DNA of 64,000 nt from positions 74,462,001-74,526,000 of the forward strand of contig JBITNC010000001.1 of the NCBI GenBank assembly GCA_050084985.1, in the 5' to 3' direction. The translations under genes and the position numbers were made by a program. The notes beneath the pieces are model-generated. The model was not told the origin of the DNA. It did not search any database and was given only the letters and a program-made list of their open reading frames with translations. Positions 24,175-34,362 of this stretch are shown one piece after another; within the stretch, counting starts at the first letter, position 1, and each line of letters opens with the position of its first letter. The DNA comes from Nageia nagi (lineage: Eukaryota > Pinophyta).

Positions 24175-24653
24175 ATGGTAAGGTAGCTGAACTACTATCT
24201 GGTAAAATAATCAATCCCAAGTATGGAGATCCTGGTACTCCAATTATCACAGTATATATTAAAGGAACCAAAATTCCAAATGTATTGATTGACTTGGGAG
24301 CAGCAATTAATGTTATAACTACAGACTTGACAGAGGAATTGTCATTGTCAGAGGTCAGACCAACAACAACAATTCTACAATTGGCAGATCAGTCTACAAC
24401 TACACCAGAAGGAATAATTGATGATGTGCAAATCACTGTTGATTCATGGGAATATCCAGCAGATTTTTTGGTATTGAAGACAAAAGGAAATAATGGATAT
24501 CCTATAATCTTAGGCAGAACCATGTTGGTCAATGGGCATCGACTTCGACCTTACATTCTGCCAAAGAATAAAGAACAGTTCATTCAGCAGTTGAGGACAG
24601 CAGATTTGGATTTAATTGAGGAAGGATATTCTTCCTCATACAAATCAAACTGA
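24175..24653 (+). pseudogene. C protease
   Basis: This is a retropepsin-like domain, frame-shifted with respect to gag near 24150-24180. Upstream strands GTPIITVYIKGTKIPNVL lead into IDLGAAINVITTDLTEEL (catalytic Asp in DLGAA), and the second half ends YPIILGRTMLVNGHRL. The Asp-Leu-Gly-Ala form is typical of Athila-type proteases. The stop is at 24651-24653. No RT follows. Confidence 0.8.
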
Positions 24654-24733
24654 TCAGCTTACAAAGAAGCAAAAATAAAGACTGAATCTGAATCATCAGA
24701 GTCAGTCAAGACCAGTGATGGTCTTCTCGTTTT

Positions 24734-24753
24734 AAAAAAAAAAAAAAAAAAAA
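24734..24753 (+). repeat. A20 homopolymer inside C
   Basis: A run of 20 adenines lies 80 bases after the protease stop, at the point where a full element would continue into RT. It could be slippage or the footprint of an RNA-level deletion. Confidence 0.9.
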
Positions 24754-24796
24754 TAGTGTATCTATGGAAATGGACAGTTTAAACTCTTTCTTTTAA

Positions 24797-24965
24797 ACTG
24801 GCTCCAGAAACTGTTTAGGACTAGCTCCAGAAACTGTTTCCTGACTAGCTCCAGAATCTGTTTTACGACTAGCTCCAGAAACTGTTTTGTAACTAGCTCC
24901 AGAAATCGTCAAGCATAGCTCCAGAAAGTGTTTAACTCCAGCTCCAGAAAGCATGATATGTCAGC
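24797..24965 (+). repeat. GCTCCAGAAA repeats in C interior
   Basis: Seven or more spaced copies of GCTCCAGAAACTGTTT or shorter forms, period about 25-30 bases. They use the same CCAGAAA core as the LTR array. Further single copies lie near 25295-25360. Confidence 0.85.
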
Positions 24966-25377
24966 CTCGGAATTGCCGTCAACTCTGGAAACTTTTCTCT
25001 CACATGGTCATTATGATCTAGAGTCCAGTTGGCATCTGAAGACGTGGCTTGACAGGTATGCATTTAATAATTAAATTGATAGTTAATAAATTGTAAGATC
25101 GTTTAAGTCGTGATAAGTGTTCCAAGAAGTAAATGTTGATCAAATGAAATAAATGTAAAAGACACCACTTGTACATTCTGGCGCATCAAACGCGCGAGAA
25201 GTTAATGATACATATCATTAATCTTAATGGGAACAATTTGAGGTGACATGCACAAGCAAGTTGAAACCAGCAGACGTCATTTTTACATGCATGCACCAGA
25301 AAGGAATTTCTCACAGTAAGCTCCAGAAGCTAGTTTGCCAGAACCCAGATCCAGAAAGCAGTCAAAATCAAAATGGG

Positions 25378-25940
25378 GATGAAACGCAAGAAAGAACCAG
25401 AGAATACGGAGGAATTGAGGAAAGAGGCAGAACAGGTAGAAATCTTCCAAAAGTTTGACCTGTTGCAATTTTTTTGATAAATTTAGAGGATATAATGAGC
25501 AGTTAGTTTTAGACTTTGCCGAAGGATTGAGGGAAATTATTTCCCCAAATAATCTGAGATGGAGCAAAAGAAGAGTTGAATCACTGTGTGCAATAATAAG
25601 AAAAGCACCCTATCAATGGATTGGACAGCGGTTTAGACCATTATTAGTTTTGGAACCAGCTTCTTTTTGGCAAGATGACAGTCCCCAAAATCAGCAGATG
25701 TTTCAGATTTGGGAAATAGAAATGAGAATGAGTAAAGGCTTGGGAAATTATGTTGAAAGGCCAAGATTGGATAGTATAGGCCCAACAAAAATAAATCTTC
25801 TATCAAGAGAAGATAAAGAAAAGATTTTTGAGTGCTTATATCCGTATGACCTGAGCCTGATGATGAAAGATTTAAATTCTCCTCACTATAATTCTGATCC
25901 ACAGTCCAGTGATTCTGAAAGTGATGATTCAGAAAGGTAA
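25378..25940 (+). pseudogene. C 3' ORF of unknown function
   Basis: An ATG at 25378 opens MKRKKEPENTEELRKEAEQV, a charged and probably helical segment. In a run of seven T near 25469 the frame breaks. The second frame reads DKFRGYNEQLVLDFAEGL, then RAPYQWIGQRF-like and FWQDDSPQNQQMFQIWE, and ends in an acidic Ser/Asp-rich tail (SDSESDDSER) at 25940. The pattern F-x-GYNE with a following helix is reminiscent of uncharacterised ORFs in plant gypsy elements. I do not recognise an enzyme. It ends 58 bases before the 3' LTR. Confidence 0.6.
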
Positions 25941-25989
25941 ATTAAGGGGGCTCAGTTTTGATTGCTACAGGAGTAGCAATGTTTTCTGC

Positions 25990-25998
25990 TGGGGAGAA
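25990..25998 (+). other. C polypurine tract
   Basis: TGGGGAGAA directly precedes the 3' LTR start TGATGAG. A second purine run, TTAAGGGGG, lies at about 25941-25950. Confidence 0.75.
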
Positions 25999-27268
25999 TG
26001 ATGAGACTCAAAGTGGTCTCATTTTTGATGCATTTATTTGATATGTTAAGGACATTTGGAACACTAATATGACTTGAATGATATTACCAATTATTATAAA
26101 CTGTCTAATTTAATGTTGAATGCATATTTGTTTGATCTTTCATTTATTAATGTTATTTGTAATTTTGATGCATAAAAAAATGTTGTTTATGATTGAATAA
26201 TGTTTGCTGAGCATATATTCTGACTTCTCATAAGAATGATGGCTGTAAGTATTAAGTTTCTAGTTCCAGGGAAGTCTAATGGAAAGCACCAGAAAGCGAC
26301 TCAAGTCTGGCTCCAGAAATCAACTTAAGTTAGCACCAGAAAGCGACTTCAGTCTAAGCACCAGAAAGTGACTTCAGTCTAAGCACCAGAAAGCGACTTC
26401 AGTCTAAGCACCAGAAAGTGACTTCAGTCTAAGCACCAGAAAGCGACTCAAGTCTGGCTCCAGAAATCGTTTAAAGGCTCCTGAAATATAGCTCCAGAAA
26501 GATTCCTGAAATATAGCGCCAGAAAGGCTCCTGAGTTATAGTTCCAGAAATATAGAAGAATCAAACGCACGGAGCTAAGATGACAGCTACATTGAAGACA
26601 GAGAAGAACGTGGATCTGTTAGAGAAACTAGGGGAGCCAAAGAAGAAGTCAAGTAGACTTATTTCGATTAGGAACTAGTCTTAAGGACAAAGTAACTAAT
26701 TCTGTTTTAGACTTAATCTTTACAGAATTATCTCCAGAATATCAGCAGACAGCGTAGGATAAGAAGGATTGTATGACCCAAATGAATAGGTCAAATAGTA
26801 TATATTTAGAAAGATTAGTTAAAAAGCAGATAGGATCCTATTAGAATAAATAGAGCTTTTGTAATGGACGAGTGGTGGGTTTTTTGGTAAGGAGATTATA
26901 CCAGTACGTTTGGAAAAGCAATAAAAAGGTGTGACAATTCTTTAATACTGTTTCAATTGTGAGTCTCTACTGGGAAGAGGGGGCCCACTCCTACTGGTAG
27001 AGGTCTCTTATTTGTTTCATGTCAATTTCCAGTTTTCTGCAAAGTATTCAATAGCAGCTTAGTGTGTGTGTTTTTCTCCATTTCCTTCAGTTTAATGCAA
27101 CTTTATCTTTCCACTTTAAGTCCAGCAAGTCTGAATTTAGCATTATTGTATGATTGAAATTTGAATTTTCCAAGTAGAACAAGGGATAAAACAGAGTCTT
27201 CAACTGCATATAGCCTTGTACACCAACTCAGGATTGACAAAATTAAATGATGAATTGATGCCTCATCA
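25999..27268 (+). repeat. C 3' LTR
   Basis: It starts TGATGAGACTCAAAG and ends GATGCCTCATCA, followed at once by the target duplication ACATC. It pairs with 21686-22954 with about a dozen substitutions and one single-T insertion near 27070. Confidence 0.95.
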
Positions 27269-27273
27269 ACATC

Positions 27274-28760
27274 TATAATTATTATCCATGTTGGCCATAG
27301 CAATGGGTGAAGAGATAGATAGGTATGTCTTACCATCAAAATTAGCTATTGCATACCAGATTTCCCATCCAAACTCTCCTACAATGTATGACTGGGCCAT
27401 TGCCCTTTCAGATGGAATGTCTGAACAGCTAGAAAAGATAAGTGAGGGATCCCATTTTACATATGTGTCACACATTGTTTGGATGATGATTCATCAGAAT
27501 GCTGATGTTTTTAAGAATTTAACCTTGGTTTAGACTGACAAAAGAGGTTCTTAGAAGCTGGTGGACCAATGGACTGAGGAGGTGAGGTCTTTAGCAAATT
27601 ATTACTTCTTTGTAGAAAGCTTTTTGGTTCCCGTAATGAGTTTATTTACCCCCGTAGTTCCAAGATTATCAACAACTTCTAAGCTTTACCTCCGGATGCC
27701 ACATGGAGAGACCAAGGACTGGTTCTTCATAGAGGAGGGGACTTTCATCAGGCTTTATGGGTTTTCTGGGGCTCCTTTCTTACTACCAGTCCATGTAACA
27801 GATTGGGTTTTCAGCATGGAATATGCCAGACAAATGGATTATATAGATTCTAAATATGGAGCTGCAGCAAAAAAAAGGATAGTTTATGCCCTTCCTCATA
27901 AAGTGCACGACTTGGTGCTTCAAAGTAGGGGAGCAAGTGAACAATTAAAAGGTAAATTGTTGAATTTAAAATTGAAAAAACTCAGTCAGTATTTGCTATA
28001 TGATTCTGAAGATATCTTTGGTAAGAGGTTGAGGGGCCAGCCCAATCCCCAGGTTTTAGAGCTGAATCCAAGCCGAAGCTGCTTAAATGGTGAAACCCGA
28101 AACATGAAGACAAGGTAATGCCCAGTGCCTTGATTACTAAAGATTTATTACTACTGTGGTTAGGTTTTTACAGCAAAAAGGCAAATTTTGACCCAAAAAT
28201 AGACTCCATCTCAAAAAAGTCTTTGAAAGCCTTAAGAGATTAGAGATGGAGTGAAGAAAAAATAGTTTCCTTCACCCAGTACCAGATTGAGTCCAAAAAT
28301 CAGAATACCCCTCTAGATTTCAATTTAGATGATAAATTTGAAGAGATGTGGAGGATAGAACATCCCATAGACATCCCTGCTAGTGAAGGTTTAGATGATA
28401 GTGATGAGGAGGGAGAGCAGGGATGTGCAATGTCCCAAGCATCAGCTCAGGAGGAGCAACCTGAGGGAGAAACTAGGGAGGTTTCCATGAAAACTATAGC
28501 TAGGAGGCCCGGGAGGGTGTATACTATTAAAAGGAAAGTCCAAAAGGAGATGGCATCACTCCCACCACCACTAAAGAGAAGAAGAAGGAGCCCTACTCCA
28601 TCAAGTATGCTCTCTACTCCCTCTTCCCCTATTTCTCTTACTCCTGCTCTATCTATTTCTACCATGCCCATTTCCATTCCAAGTTCACTTTCACAAATTC
28701 TAGCAACCATTCCAATTTCATCCATTCAATCTCTCATAACACCATCATCACCTATTCAAT
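27274..28760 (+). pseudogene. B extra 3' ORF, central part
   Basis: This continues the frame broken at 21685, with a stop just after the junction and others at 27531 and about 28240. It reads MLAIAMGEEIDRYVLPSK, DWAIALSDGMSEQLEKIS, then WFFIEEGTFIRLYGFSGAPF and VFSMEYARQMDYIDSKYG. A frameshift near 28060-28100 leads into MPSALITKDLLLLWLGFY and an acidic stretch (DDSDEEGEQG). The last 130 codons to 28760 are Ser/Pro/Thr-rich. The motif with RxYGF and LP is one I associate with the uncharacterised ORF of Tat-type elements in conifers and other plants. No catalytic signature is seen. Confidence 0.6.
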
Positions 28761-30252
28761 GGTAAAGCTATCTTCCCCTCACATCCAGCCCACAAGTTCC
28801 CCCCATCATTAGTGTCACTACAATACCATCATCACCTTCACCATCTCTACCTCCATCATCCTCTCCTCCATCCATTCTAGCTCTTCCTACCGTGGATCCA
28901 TTCGGTAGTAGTGTCCCTGGGCCCAGTCAAGCTAGCCTCGTGACACCAGCACAGCAGATCATGGCCTCCTCCTCTCAAGATTTGAGTGTTGGATCTCCAT
29001 TCATTATGATATCTAGGCAACAAGTATCTATGGATGGCATCATACAATAGTACCAATAGATGAAATAGGGATGAGATGCATGGATGCAGAAGCAGGTCAA
29101 GAAGCTCCCAGTTTTGGATAATTTGGTAATGCTCCAAACTTCAATGGATCTGAAGCATAATGTGCTTGAAATGGCTATTACCTAAGACCCCTAAGAAAGG
29201 CAAAGTGATCTCTCCTCTATGAACACTCAGGTAAAAATCGACACATGGAGCATATCTCGGAGTGATAAAAATGAGCTCTTGCAAACTGTAGTAGACCTCA
29301 ACATATCAGAGCTAACAAAATTGGAGGTCAAGTATAATAAGCTGCAAAAGGCCCATGAAGCTATGAAGTAGTAGTTAGACACTCAAAAATTAAAATTAAA
29401 AGCTGTTGAAAATAATATATTAATTTTGAAGGCTAGTTTAGCAATGGCTCCTATAGTAGACACTTTGAGCCAGAAAGATGTCATCATATCTCAAAGAGAT
29501 GCTGAGATAGCGGCTAGAGTAGTAGAGATTAGTGATTTCAATGCCAACATAGTGCAACTCCAATCAAGTCTGAATGTGAATAAGGTAGACAAATCCTTTT
29601 TGTTAAACATAAAGAAAAGATTTTGGGAGCTAAGGGTGCAAGAAATCAAAGATTTGATTCATTTGAGAGACCATGTAGAATCATGTTTATCAAAGCTCAA
29701 AAGGCTCAAGGTTGAGGTCACCAGATGCAAAAATATTTTGAATCCCATTTCAAGACAGGCCAAGCAAGCAAACAAGATGTTGAATGGCCTCTCAAATGAA
29801 AAGCTACAGTCCTATAATATCAGTGATCGAGTGGAGCTCATGTTGGCAATTGATTACCCAGTGAGGGGGAAATGGGTTTGTCAAGAAATCAAGAGTAATA
29901 TTCTGCATCAGATACAAGAAATGGAAAACCTGAAGTCAGAGATTCAGGGATTAAATGCATCCAAAATCCCAAAGTTATGGAGAAGCGATGACTCGCTTAC
30001 CCCTAAAGTTGAGTTTTTTAGTGGTCTACAAAGCAGGATTCAAAGCACTAATGACATTGATATGCTCCTGGTTTCATTTGATGAAACCAATTTGATAAAA
30101 TTCTTTGATTCTTTGGCAAACAGTGGCTTTCAAATTCAACAATTGTTGAAAAAATATGCTCATGTGTCTTATGAAATTTTGAACACTACAGCTTTAGCCC
30201 ATGCAAGGCTAAAGGATTTTTCTGGGATCCTCATAGACTGGAGTAAGGTTTA
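28761..30252 (+). pseudogene. B extra 3' ORF, C-terminal coiled-coil part
   Basis: After a Ser/Pro-rich stretch with stops (to about 28990), the frame carries a predicted coiled coil from about 29200. It has heptad-like runs such as SQRDAEIAARVVEISDFNAN, VESCLSKLKRLKVEVTRC and LHQIQEMENLKSEIQGLNA. The clean ORF 29426-30253 (275 residues) ends at the TAG after DFSGILIDWSKV. This suggests a structural or interaction protein rather than an enzyme. No clear polypurine tract follows before the LTR at 30366. Confidence 0.6.
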
Positions 30253-30365
30253 GCAACTCCTGAGTATACAGAACTGAAGTCTGATTCATTGATTCATTCA
30301 AATAAGATTCTAGGTTCTAAAATTTCTTTGTAATTGGCAAAATTTTCCCACAGATGTTGCCAAAA
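30253..30365 (+). other. B 3' untranslated segment
   Basis: This is a short spacer ending CCACAGATGTTGCCAAAA just before the 3' LTR. A strong purine tract is absent, unlike in A, C, D and E. Confidence 0.6.
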
Positions 30366-31832
30366 TGTATATTAATACATAATCATTACTCCAAGGTTTT
30401 TTGAAAGTATGATCACTTCCAGAGGTGACATAAGCTAAGCATAATCACAATGGGTTTAAGAACCATTTCCAAAAGTAATTACTTCATTATGAAAGAAGAA
30501 AAGACCCACGAAGTTAATGTTGAGTAACTCAGGTTTCGGAAGAGATGATGTCAGCAATTTCAGGCCTTAACCCAAAATTAGATCTTGAAAGTGATGAGGT
30601 CAGCGAGGAGTGATCAAATAGCTAGAGCTGGTGAGTAAAACATTCTAGAAGTATGAAGATGACATCATTGGGAGAACAATGTTCACATTTTTGAATGAAA
30701 CTAGGTCTCGAAAGTGATGAGGTCAGTAGGGGGAATTAATAAGCTAGGGTCAGTAAATAAAGCATTCTGGAATGAAATGATGACATCATAGAAGAAAGGC
30801 TAAAGCTCAGTTATGGAAAAGCCCAAGTTCTAGAGAAAGTGAGTAGAGCATTCTAGAAGTATGAAGATGACATCATGGGGAGAACAATGTTCACATTTTT
30901 GAATGAAATTGGGTCCTAGAAGTGATGAGGTTAGCAAGGAGTGATCAAATAACCAGAGCCAGTGAGTAAAACATTCTGGAATGTAGAGATGAGAATAGTA
31001 AAGAGAGATCAAATAGCTAGAGCCAGTAAATAGAATATCTCAGAAGTGACGAGGATAGCGAGAAGTTAGATCATAATCATCAAGAAGCCATATCATCTGC
31101 AATCTGCCCAGTTTTGTAATATTCTACCAAGTGGCGTATGTAGGTGGTATCAGTTAAAAGAAGGCTAGAATCTTGAAGCCATTTTTGTAAATGTTTCTAT
31201 TCTGCAATTCTTGTAACTATTGTTGCTTCAGTATAAGTATATGAAAATAAAGTGAAAGAAGGGTCGGAAGCCCTAGTACTGCTCTTTACATTTGTTCTTG
31301 AAGACCTATAGTTTTTATCAGTAATATGATACCATCTTGACCTTTCTTATCTAGCACTCATAATTGTCATTCTTAATTTGGTTACATCGTGGCAGCTTGG
31401 CTTGTTTCTTGAATGGTAATCGTGAGCTGCTAGTATAGCTATGTCTGCTACATGGTAGAGTAAAGCTAGGAAACTATTAGAGAGTGAGAGCTTGTACCAT
31501 AGCTGCTACACTAGATTCAGACCAAGGTTTCACACACTGTGAAAGCCTGTGTTGAACTAGTGATCCACCTTTGCTTTCCTCTCTGTTACCCTAAGCCTTT
31601 TTGCTTAAATTCCTTGCACTCTACTCCTTTTTATTTTCTTTCCTGTTACCCTAAGCCTTTTGCTTAAATTCCTTGCACTCTACTCTTTTTATTTTCTTTC
31701 CTGTTACTTCTCCTACACCCAATGTATAAGGAACCAGCCTTCTCTGGAGATCAGACTATCACCATAGTCTATTCTTGATTTACTTTGGTTAAGATTGTTC
31801 ATGGTGCATATATTACACAATCCTAATCAATA
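30366..31832 (+). repeat. B 3' LTR (1467 bp)
   Basis: It starts TGTATATTAATACATAATC and ends CCTAATCAATA, followed by the duplication GTGTG. It is collinear with 13225-14691 with scattered substitutions and the same TGACATCA-type motifs (30658, 30779, 30868). Confidence 0.9.
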
Positions 31833-31837
31833 GTGTG

Positions 31838-32140
31838 CAAAGTCACATGGTGACATTCATGTAGTGGTGGCTTGCATTTGGTGGCTCGTGGTTACAGTCA
31901 ACCTGTGAGCCAAGATAGGCTCCCATCCTCACCAAAGAGGAACACCAAACTTGTGAAGGTGTAAAGAAGCCTGTGTTGCAGACTAGGAGACTAAGAGGTC
32001 TTGTGTGTGTTGAAGAAATAGTGAGAGAATCTATTAATGTAAAAAAAGTGACTATTTTTTTCTCTGTTATTATTCTGCAGCATTATGTAAAACCAGAGAG
32101 TGTGTATTTTTTGCAATTTTTTGCATTTAAGTACTAAAGA
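31838..32140 (+). other. D untranslated leader, second part
   Basis: This resumes D after B (CAAAGTCACATGGTGACATT continues the repeat style of 12840-13219) and ends at the gag ATG. TTTGCATTTAAGTACTAAAG precedes the start codon. Confidence 0.75.
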
Positions 32141-33060
32141 ATGGCTTCCAATAGCAACAACCCCTCATGGCCAATTCTTGAATTCAATGGTGAAGAATAT
32201 GAGTATTCGTCTATCAAAATGAAGACATTACTCATTGGTAAAGGCTTTTGGGAGATTGTAGAAGATGGCTATGATGAGCCAATTGATTGGTCTATTTTGC
32301 AAGGGGCTGAGAGGATTCCAAGGAGAGAAACTCAAAAGAAGAATTGTTGTGCTCTATATCATCTTCAAATGGAAATGGATAAGAGCATATTCCCAAGGAT
32401 AGCTTCATGTACAATAGCCAAAGATGCATGGAAGGCTTTGAAGGATGGATACCAAGGAAGCAATCAAGTCAAGCAAGTGAGAATTCAAATTCTCAAGAGA
32501 GATTTTGAAAATCTCAAGATGAATGATGAAGAGAAGGTTGCCAATTATTGTGTTAGATTTCAAACTTGTGTCAACAAAATGAAGACACTTGGTGAAAAAA
32601 TTGAAAATGAAGTGGTTGTAAAAAAAAATTTGAGATCTCTTCTTCCAAAGTGGAATTCGGTTGCAATCATTATTGAAGAGAGCAAAGATCTTGCTACTCT
32701 CTCTTATAATCAGCTTGTTGGTTCACTTATGTCGCATGAAGAAAGACTATAGGATTCATCATCTTCAAGCTTTGGAGGTGGTGATGACAAGGCTTTTGCA
32801 CTCAAAGAAGGGAAAGCCAATGTGAGTAGTCAAGGAAGAGGTCAAGGTAGAGGCCAAGGTAGAGGAAGAGGAAGAGGAAGGAAAGGTAGAGGCCAAGGTA
32901 GAGGTCAAGGAAGCGGCCAAGGAGGCAAACCACATCAGCAACAACAATCCAAAGCAAGTGACAAATCTAATAAGCAATGTTACTATTGCAATAAGTTTGG
33001 GCACTATGTGAGGGAATGTAGATTGAAGGCTTCTCAAGAAGGGAGAAGTGCAAACTATGT
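32141..33060 (+). pseudogene. D gag
   Basis: It starts MASNSNNPSWPILEFNGEEY, a typical copia gag start. The core shows DAWKALKDGYQGSNQVKQVR and MSHEERL. One TAG at 32750 stands where Gln is expected, and the frame continues. A long Gly/Arg-rich run (GQGRGQGRGRGRG) lies at 32830-32930, followed by the zinc knuckle CYYCNKFGHYVREC near 32982-33023. It forms the particle and binds RNA. Confidence 0.9.
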
Positions 33061-34351
33061 AGAAGAGGATGCAAATCTTTTTTTGACATATGGGAAGGCT
33101 GATCCAAATATGAGTGAGACATGGCTACTTGATTCAAGAGCATCCAAGCATATGACAGGCAAAGGAGAGCTATTTGCTCACATTGATGACTCCTTCAAGA
33201 CAAAGATAAGAATTGGTGATAATAGTACATTACAAGTTGAAGGCATGGGTACCATGGAGGTTCCAACCAAGGAAGGAATGAAAAAGGTAAATCATGTTTA
33301 CTTTATTCCCAAACTTCAACATAACTTGTTAAGTATTGGACAAATCATGGAAAATAATTACAAGCTTGTTTTTGATGATGGAAAATGTGTAATTTATGAT
33401 AAGAATAGGGGTAATAAGGTTGTTACCATTGTTCCAATGGGTGAGAACAAATTATTTCCTCTAAAATTTGGAAGCCAAGGGGCTACACTTGCTAATGTGT
33501 CTATTGAAAATAAAAATTGGTTGTGGCATTTGAGATATGGGCATCTTAATCACTCAAGCTTAAGGCTTTTGACATCTCATCAAATGGTACATGGGCTGCC
33601 AAAGGTGGATGAAATCAAAGATGTGTGTGGAGGTTGTGCTTTGGGCAAGCACCATAGATCAAGCTTTCCAAAAGGCCAAGCATGGAGATCCTCTTATCCT
33701 CTTCAATTGGTACATTCAGATATATGTGGTCCAATGCAAACAAAAAGTATGGGTATGAATTCCTATTTCCTCACTTTCATTGATGATTTTTCAAGAATGT
33801 GTTGGATATTTTTCTTAAAAACTAAAGATCAAGCTCTTAGTTACTTCATGGAATTCAAGAATAATGTGGAAAAACAAAGTGGATATTTTATAAAATGTCT
33901 AAGAACTAATAGAGGATGGGAGTATATATCAAATGAATTCATAAAATTTTGCAAAGATTGTGGAATTAAAAGGCAACTTACTACAAGTTTTCCTCCTCAA
34001 CAAAATGGTGTGTGTGAAAGGAAAAATAGGACAATAGTGAATATGGCAAGAAGCATGTTGCATTCTCAAGATTTGGAATATATGTTTTGGGCTGATGCAT
34101 GTAGAACAAGTGTTTACATTCTTAATAGAAGCCCAACTAAATCATTGGAAGGAATCACCCCCTATGAAGCATGGTATGAAAGAAAGCCAAATGTTGCACA
34201 TTTTAGAGTTTTTGGTTGTTTAGCATATGCACACATTCCTGATGTAAAAAGAAAAAAACTTGATCCAAAAAGCCAAGCATGTGTTTTTGTGGGTTATTGT
34301 GAAAATTCTAAGGCATATAGACTTTACAATCCAAAACAAAGAAAATTGTAA
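33061..34351 (+). pseudogene. D protease and integrase
   Basis: The protease motif reads LLDSRASKHM near 33125-33155 where LDSGAT/S is expected, so the Gly is lost. The integrase zinc finger has HLRYGHLN and CGGCALGKHH. The core has HSDICGPM (Asp), then LRTNRGWEY, where the second catalytic Asp is Asn at 33908-33910, and NGVCERKNRTI (Glu kept). It ends with VFGCLAYAHIPD and FVGYCENSKAYRLYNP, standard copia motifs. A frameshift near 34345 separates it from RT. Confidence 0.9.
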
Positions 34352-34362
34352 TATCAAGAGAT

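Larger units (their letters stand above)
21686..27268 (+). mobile_element. C: young Athila-like LTR element without polymerase
   Basis: Two nearly identical LTRs (1269 and 1270 bp) have perfect 7-bp inverted ends TGATGAG/CTCATCA and a perfect target duplication ACATC (21681-21685 and 27269-27273). The 3.04-kb interior has an Athila-type primer site, a gag-like ORF, a protease, a block of short repeats and an unknown 3' ORF. No RT, RNase H or integrase motif occurs in any frame. It must have moved with enzymes from another element. About a dozen LTR differences in 1.27 kb make it the youngest datable insertion here. It sits in B's extra ORF. Confidence 0.95.
13225..31832 (+). mobile_element. 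B: Tat-like Ty3/gypsy element with upstream RNase H and large 3' ORF
   Basis: It has two 1467-bp LTRs, a target duplication GTGTG (13220-13224 and 31833-31837), and an interior with gag, protease, RNase H, RT, a second RNase H, integrase and a long extra ORF. Element C is nested in the extra ORF. Without C, B is about 13.0 kb. Most of pol is in a single frame from 17184 to 20384, interrupted by stops only. Its two unusual traits are an archaeal-type RNase H before the RT and an extra ORF of about 1,150 codons after integrase. It sits in D's leader. Confidence 0.9.

Noticed and set aside
28447-28725. Minus-strand ORF of 92 residues
   Set aside because: Shadow of the Ser/Pro-rich plus-strand part of the B extra ORF.
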